A stretch of DNA of 53,062 nucleotides. It comes from an uncultured Lachnospiraceae bacterium. GTDB taxonomy: Bacteria > Bacillota > Clostridia > Lachnospirales > Lachnospiraceae. Within the stretch, counting starts at the first letter, position 1. Each line of letters starts with the position of its first letter. The stretch covers positions 1-53,062 of the forward strand of contig CACZIO010000017.1 of the NCBI GenBank assembly GCA_902781215.1, read 5' to 3'. The notes beneath the pieces were generated by a model. It saw only the letters and a list, made by a program, of their open reading frames with translations, ran no database searches and was not told where the DNA came from. A program made the translations under genes and the position numbers. Below are positions 50,666 to 53,062 of the stretch, piece after piece.

Positions 50666-50950
50666 ATGTTGAGAAAATACGCGCTGATGGCAGCCGGCGT
50701 CGCTGTCGGGCTTGTTATGGTCGGTGTGCTCATGGACCAGGAGGAGAAGGCCGCCGCAGCCAGGGAAGCTGAGATCCGGGACGGTCTGTATGCCGAGATC
50801 ACCGGGAACACTGTCCGGATGTACAAGGTCCGGGACGGGCATTTCTGCGGATACACCGAGACGAAGGAATTCAGCAGCCACAATGAGGCTGTCGAATGGG
50901 TCGCAAAAGAGACCAGCGCCAAGATGGTCTTCAAGGACGAAAACAACTGA
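50666..50950 (+). CDS. small membrane-anchored protein of unknown function
   Basis: 94 residues behind GGGAG. One N-terminal hydrophobic helix (YALMAAGVAVGLVMVGVLM), then an Ala/Glu-rich stalk and a small alpha/beta part (TVRMYKVRDGHFCGYTETKEF). No family recognised. A clear terminator follows. Confidence 0.6.
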   Translation: MLRKYALMAAGVAVGLVMVGVLMDQEEKAAAAREAEIRDGLYAEITGNTVRMYKVRDGHFCGYTETKEFSSHNEAVEWVAKETSAKMVFKDENN

Positions 50951-50963
50951 AATAATCATAATA

Positions 50964-50991
50964 AAAACAGGGGACATCCATCCCCTGTTTT
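50964..50991 (+). terminator. intrinsic terminator
   Basis: AAAACAGGGGA (50964-50974) pairs perfectly with TCCCCTGTTTT (50981-50991) around a 6-base loop, with T run continuing. It ends the small membrane-protein gene and, being symmetric with A-tract, may also serve the convergent XRE gene. Confidence 0.9.
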
Positions 50992-51048
50992 TTCGGCTGC
51001 TATCAGTCTTATCCTTCATGGTCAATATTCTTCCGGATTCTCACCAGG

Positions 51049-51588
51049 TTACTCTTCCGGGTCTGTTTCTTCCTGCATCCTTGTCCCGGAACCGGTCTTG
51101 CCGGACAGAAGCGTCTCCAACAGGCCGGAGGCCATGGAGGAAACGTCATTTTTTCCCAGGACCAGCGAGCCCAGGATCTCCACTGCGTTCCCATCTCCCG
51201 AGAGCAGGTTCATGGCGGCTTTTTTTGTATTGCTGTCAGCCTTGCGGTAGAGCTGGACGAGCTTTTTCTCTGTGGAAGTCAGGGTGCCGACACTGGCTGC
51301 CGTCTTCGCAGAGGAGGTTTTGCCGGTGCCGGAGGCTTTGCCTGTTCCGGACGTTTTGCCGGAAGAGGATGCTTTGCCGGTGCCGGATGCCGCCTCCAAC
51401 AGGGCCTTCTGCGTGAGCCCTAAAGGCTTCGCCATCTTTTTGAGCACATCCTGAGAAGGCTCTTTCTCTCCCCTTTCGATCTTGCCGATCTCGGATGCGG
51501 AAACTCCTGCGGATTCCGCCAGCGCCGCCTGGGACAGGCCCTTGTCCGCGCGGGCATCTTTGATCATTTTTCCAAGCTTTTTTGACAT
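51049..51588 (-). CDS. XRE-family regulator with a Gly/Lys/Thr/Ser repeat linker
   Basis: 179 residues. The N-terminal HTH is complete (DARADKGLSQAALAESAGVSASEIGKIERGEKEPSQDVL). Residues about 85-115 are low complexity: SGTGKAS and related heptads repeated about four times. The C-terminus (TSTEKKLVQLYRKADSNTKKAAMNLLSGDG) is helical, and resembles the end of short Clostridial XRE proteins. The repeat is encoded by GCC/GGTGCCGG-type tandem DNA and may vary in length. Confidence 0.82.
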   Translation of the reverse strand: MSKKLGKMIKDARADKGLSQAALAESAGVSASEIGKIERGEKEPSQDVLKKMAKPLGLTQKALLEAASGTGKASSSGKTSGTGKASGTGKTSSAKTAASVGTLTSTEKKLVQLYRKADSNTKKAAMNLLSGDGNAVEILGSLVLGKNDVSSMASGLLETLLSGKTGSGTRMQEETDPEE

Positions 51589-51721
51589 CTGACTACCTCC
51601 CTGCAGAAACCGGAATAATCTGAAACCTTTTATTGCACTTCTATTTTCACATGTGTTTCACCTAACCTCTGCCGCTTTTATTTTCGCACACCGGTGCGGT
51701 CCCTGACAACAGCAAATCCGC

Positions 51722-51836
51722 CTGGGACCACGGGGACGGTTCTGTGGTCCCGCCTGGGGGACCACAGAACCGTCCCTCTGGCACCTGACTCATGGAACGG
51801 GCCGGAGAACCGTCCCTCTGGCACCGGTCCCTTTGG
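51722..51836. repeat. intergenic GGGACGG repeat, locus H (nested palindrome)
   Basis: GGGACGG at 51733, CCGTCCC at 51770 and 51810. GGGACGGTTCTGTGGTCC and its inverse GGACCACAGAACCGTCCC form an 18-bp stem around CGCCTGG; the second half (GGAGAACCGTCCCTCTGGCACC) repeats the right arm (AGAACCGTCCCTCTGGCACC). This version differs from loci A-G and is longer in perfect pairing. Confidence 0.8.
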
Positions 51837-52025
51837 CTCCGCGTCCATCCGTCTTCTTTTGTGCCTTCTTGACAAAAAACCTTTCGACACAGAATGTGGT
51901 AAAATTTTGGACACATTTAAGGTTTATATTAATTCATGACGGATTATTTCCCGTCTCAATCATTATTTTTAAAGACCGGATCTGCCGGATCCGGACGGAA
52001 CAGACAAAAGAAAGGGAAAAACGTT

Positions 52026-52868
52026 ATGAAAAAGAAAACAGTTTCGGCAATTGCACTTGTGATGGCGGCCGCCATGATGCTGACCGCCTGCGGCGGAGGT
52101 TCAGCACAGGCATCTCCCGCTGCCAAGGATAGCCAGCAGACGGAAGCTGAGAAGAAAGATGACGCGGCTGAAATCGATGCAGAGGAGCCTGCGGCAGAGG
52201 CGGATACAGCAGACGCCGGTTTTGCCTCAACAGTTGATGCGGCAGCACTGGATGATGAACCTGCGGCAGACGCGACGCTTGCCGCTGCGGATGAAGAAGA
52301 TGAAGAGGTCGTGACGAATGAAGATGCGGTCGTCCTGTATTTCAGCCGTGTCGGCAACACCGATTTTCCGGAGGATGTTGATGCGGACAGCAGCGCCAGT
52401 GTCCGCGTGGACGGCGACGGCCTGCTGCATGGCAATGCCGGCATGATCGCAAACTGGATCGCGGAAGAGGCCGGCTGTGACATCGTGGAGATCGTCACGG
52501 AGGAACCCTATCCGACCGACTACAATGAGACGGTCGATCAGGCCAAGCAGGAGCAGAACGAGGGCGCGCGCCCGGCGCTGACCGAGGATGTTATTGAGCC
52601 GGAAGATTATAATACGATCTATCTTGCCTTCCCCAACTGGTGGGGAGATCTTCCCATGGCCATGTACTCCTTCTTTGACACACATGATTTCGCCGGCAAG
52701 ACCATCAATGTCTTTGTCACACATGAGGGAAGCGGCTTCTCCGGAATCGTGAACACCATCAGGGAGCTGGAGCCCGATGCAACGGTCAACGAAGGCCTGT
52801 CCATCCAGGGCGGCTCCGTGCAGGACAAGGAGCAGGACGTCCGCCAGTGGGTGAAGGACAATCAGTGA
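52026..52868 (+). CDS. flavodoxin-domain lipoprotein
   Basis: 280 residues from ATG 52026 (MKKKTVSAIAL). A lipoprotein signal ends in MLTACGGG. About 70 acidic, Ala/Glu/Asp-rich residues follow, then a flavodoxin-4-type domain: VVLYFSRVGNTDF (FMN phosphate loop), IYLAFPNWWGDLPMAMYSFF, VFVTHEGSGFSGIVNTIREL. Secreted flavodoxin domains of this family are common in gut Firmicutes; they may serve as extracytoplasmic electron carriers or reductases. The longer frame upstream has no ribosome site. Confidence 0.88.
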   Translation: MKKKTVSAIALVMAAAMMLTACGGGSAQASPAAKDSQQTEAEKKDDAAEIDAEEPAAEADTADAGFASTVDAAALDDEPAADATLAAADEEDEEVVTNEDAVVLYFSRVGNTDFPEDVDADSSASVRVDGDGLLHGNAGMIANWIAEEAGCDIVEIVTEEPYPTDYNETVDQAKQEQNEGARPALTEDVIEPEDYNTIYLAFPNWWGDLPMAMYSFFDTHDFAGKTINVFVTHEGSGFSGIVNTIRELEPDATVNEGLSIQGGSVQDKEQDVRQWVKDNQ

Positions 52869-52963
52869 TCTCTCCTGTCAGGCTGACTCTCAGATCCGGC
52901 AATCATTCAGGCCTTCCTGCCGGCAGGCCCCCTGAAAGCATTTTTTGAAAAACATATTTGTTA

Positions 52964-53062
52964 AGTCAGGACCACCGGCTCAGCCGGTGGCCTGCTCCAC
53001 CCCTATAAGGGGTTGTTTCCTGCTTGCGCCCGGAAGGCGCACTGAGGGTCTGCCAACTGCAC
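52964..53062 (-). mobile_element. end of a second IS200/IS605-type copy (truncated by window edge)
   Basis: Starts at A-GTCAGGACCACCGGC, the same as the element at 40874, and matches it at 92 of 99 positions, including both hairpins (CCACCGGC-tca-GCCGGTGG and CCCC-tata-AGGGG). Same orientation; its tnpA should lie just beyond the right edge. The left flank here ends TTAA, and the flank in the other copy GATA. Confidence 0.85.

Overview
The window looks like chromosomal DNA of a fairly GC-rich Firmicute, most likely an anaerobic gut-type Clostridia (Lachnospiraceae-like). The reasons are strong AGGAGG-type ribosome binding sites on nearly every gene, a WalRK-like two-component pair followed by a GerM-domain lipoprotein, an orphan NrdG, zinc-ribbon/TPM and AIM24 proteins, and a FMN-riboswitch rib operon of Firmicute type. 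No rRNA or tRNA was recognised. The taxonomic call is inference from gene content.

Layout. 1-1771: left-edge accessory patch. It holds a truncated double-glycine-type leader peptide gene, a phage-like gene scrap, and a HigBA-type module whose HigA carries an ImmA/IrrE protease domain and whose toxin is cut short. 1778-9424: one-strand cluster comEC, gerM-like, histidine kinase, response regulator, comEA. 9643-12952: nrdG, a Cys-rich small ORF, and a divergent pair of a zinc-ribbon membrane protein and a TPM-domain protein. 13191-17974: sbcC/sbcD. 18000-26566: a run of metabolic and housekeeping hydrolases (esterase, M20 peptidase, Bcp peroxidase, cytoplasmic alpha-amylase, HD, alpha/beta hydrolase, HAD, ADP-ribosylglycohydrolase, methyltransferase, MazG-like). 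26606-29728: a decayed defence patch: a nuclease-helicase (DUF2075), broken hsdS and hsdM scraps of a type I restriction system, and an intact DinJ-YafQ toxin-antitoxin pair between them. 29838-36952: AIM24, small regulators, MATE exporter, an XRE protein with a DUF4160-like tail, a NamZ-type muramidase, and an aldo/keto reductase scrap. 37016-41973: riboflavin operon ribD-ribE-ribBA-ribH with a perfect promoter and a FMN riboswitch, interrupted between riboswitch and ribD by an IS200/IS605-type insertion. 42019-48198: SUV3-like helicase, GNAT, a structured intergenic element, S51 peptidase, and a lipoprotein with a prephenate dehydratase domain. 48441-50097: a HipA-like kinase overlapping a DUF2442/HTH protein, behind a promoter with a palindromic operator. 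50098-53062: small ORFs, an XRE protein, a flavodoxin lipoprotein, and the end of a second IS200-type copy.

A recurring feature is a family of intergenic repeats built on GGGACGG/CCGTCCC. They occur at eight or more places, sometimes in tandem and sometimes folding into terminator hairpins. Together with several short tandem repeats they make the spacers of this genome unusual. The best candidates for a little-described system are the HipA-kinase/DUF2442-HTH operon, the secreted prephenate dehydratase, and the XRE-DUF4160 operon.
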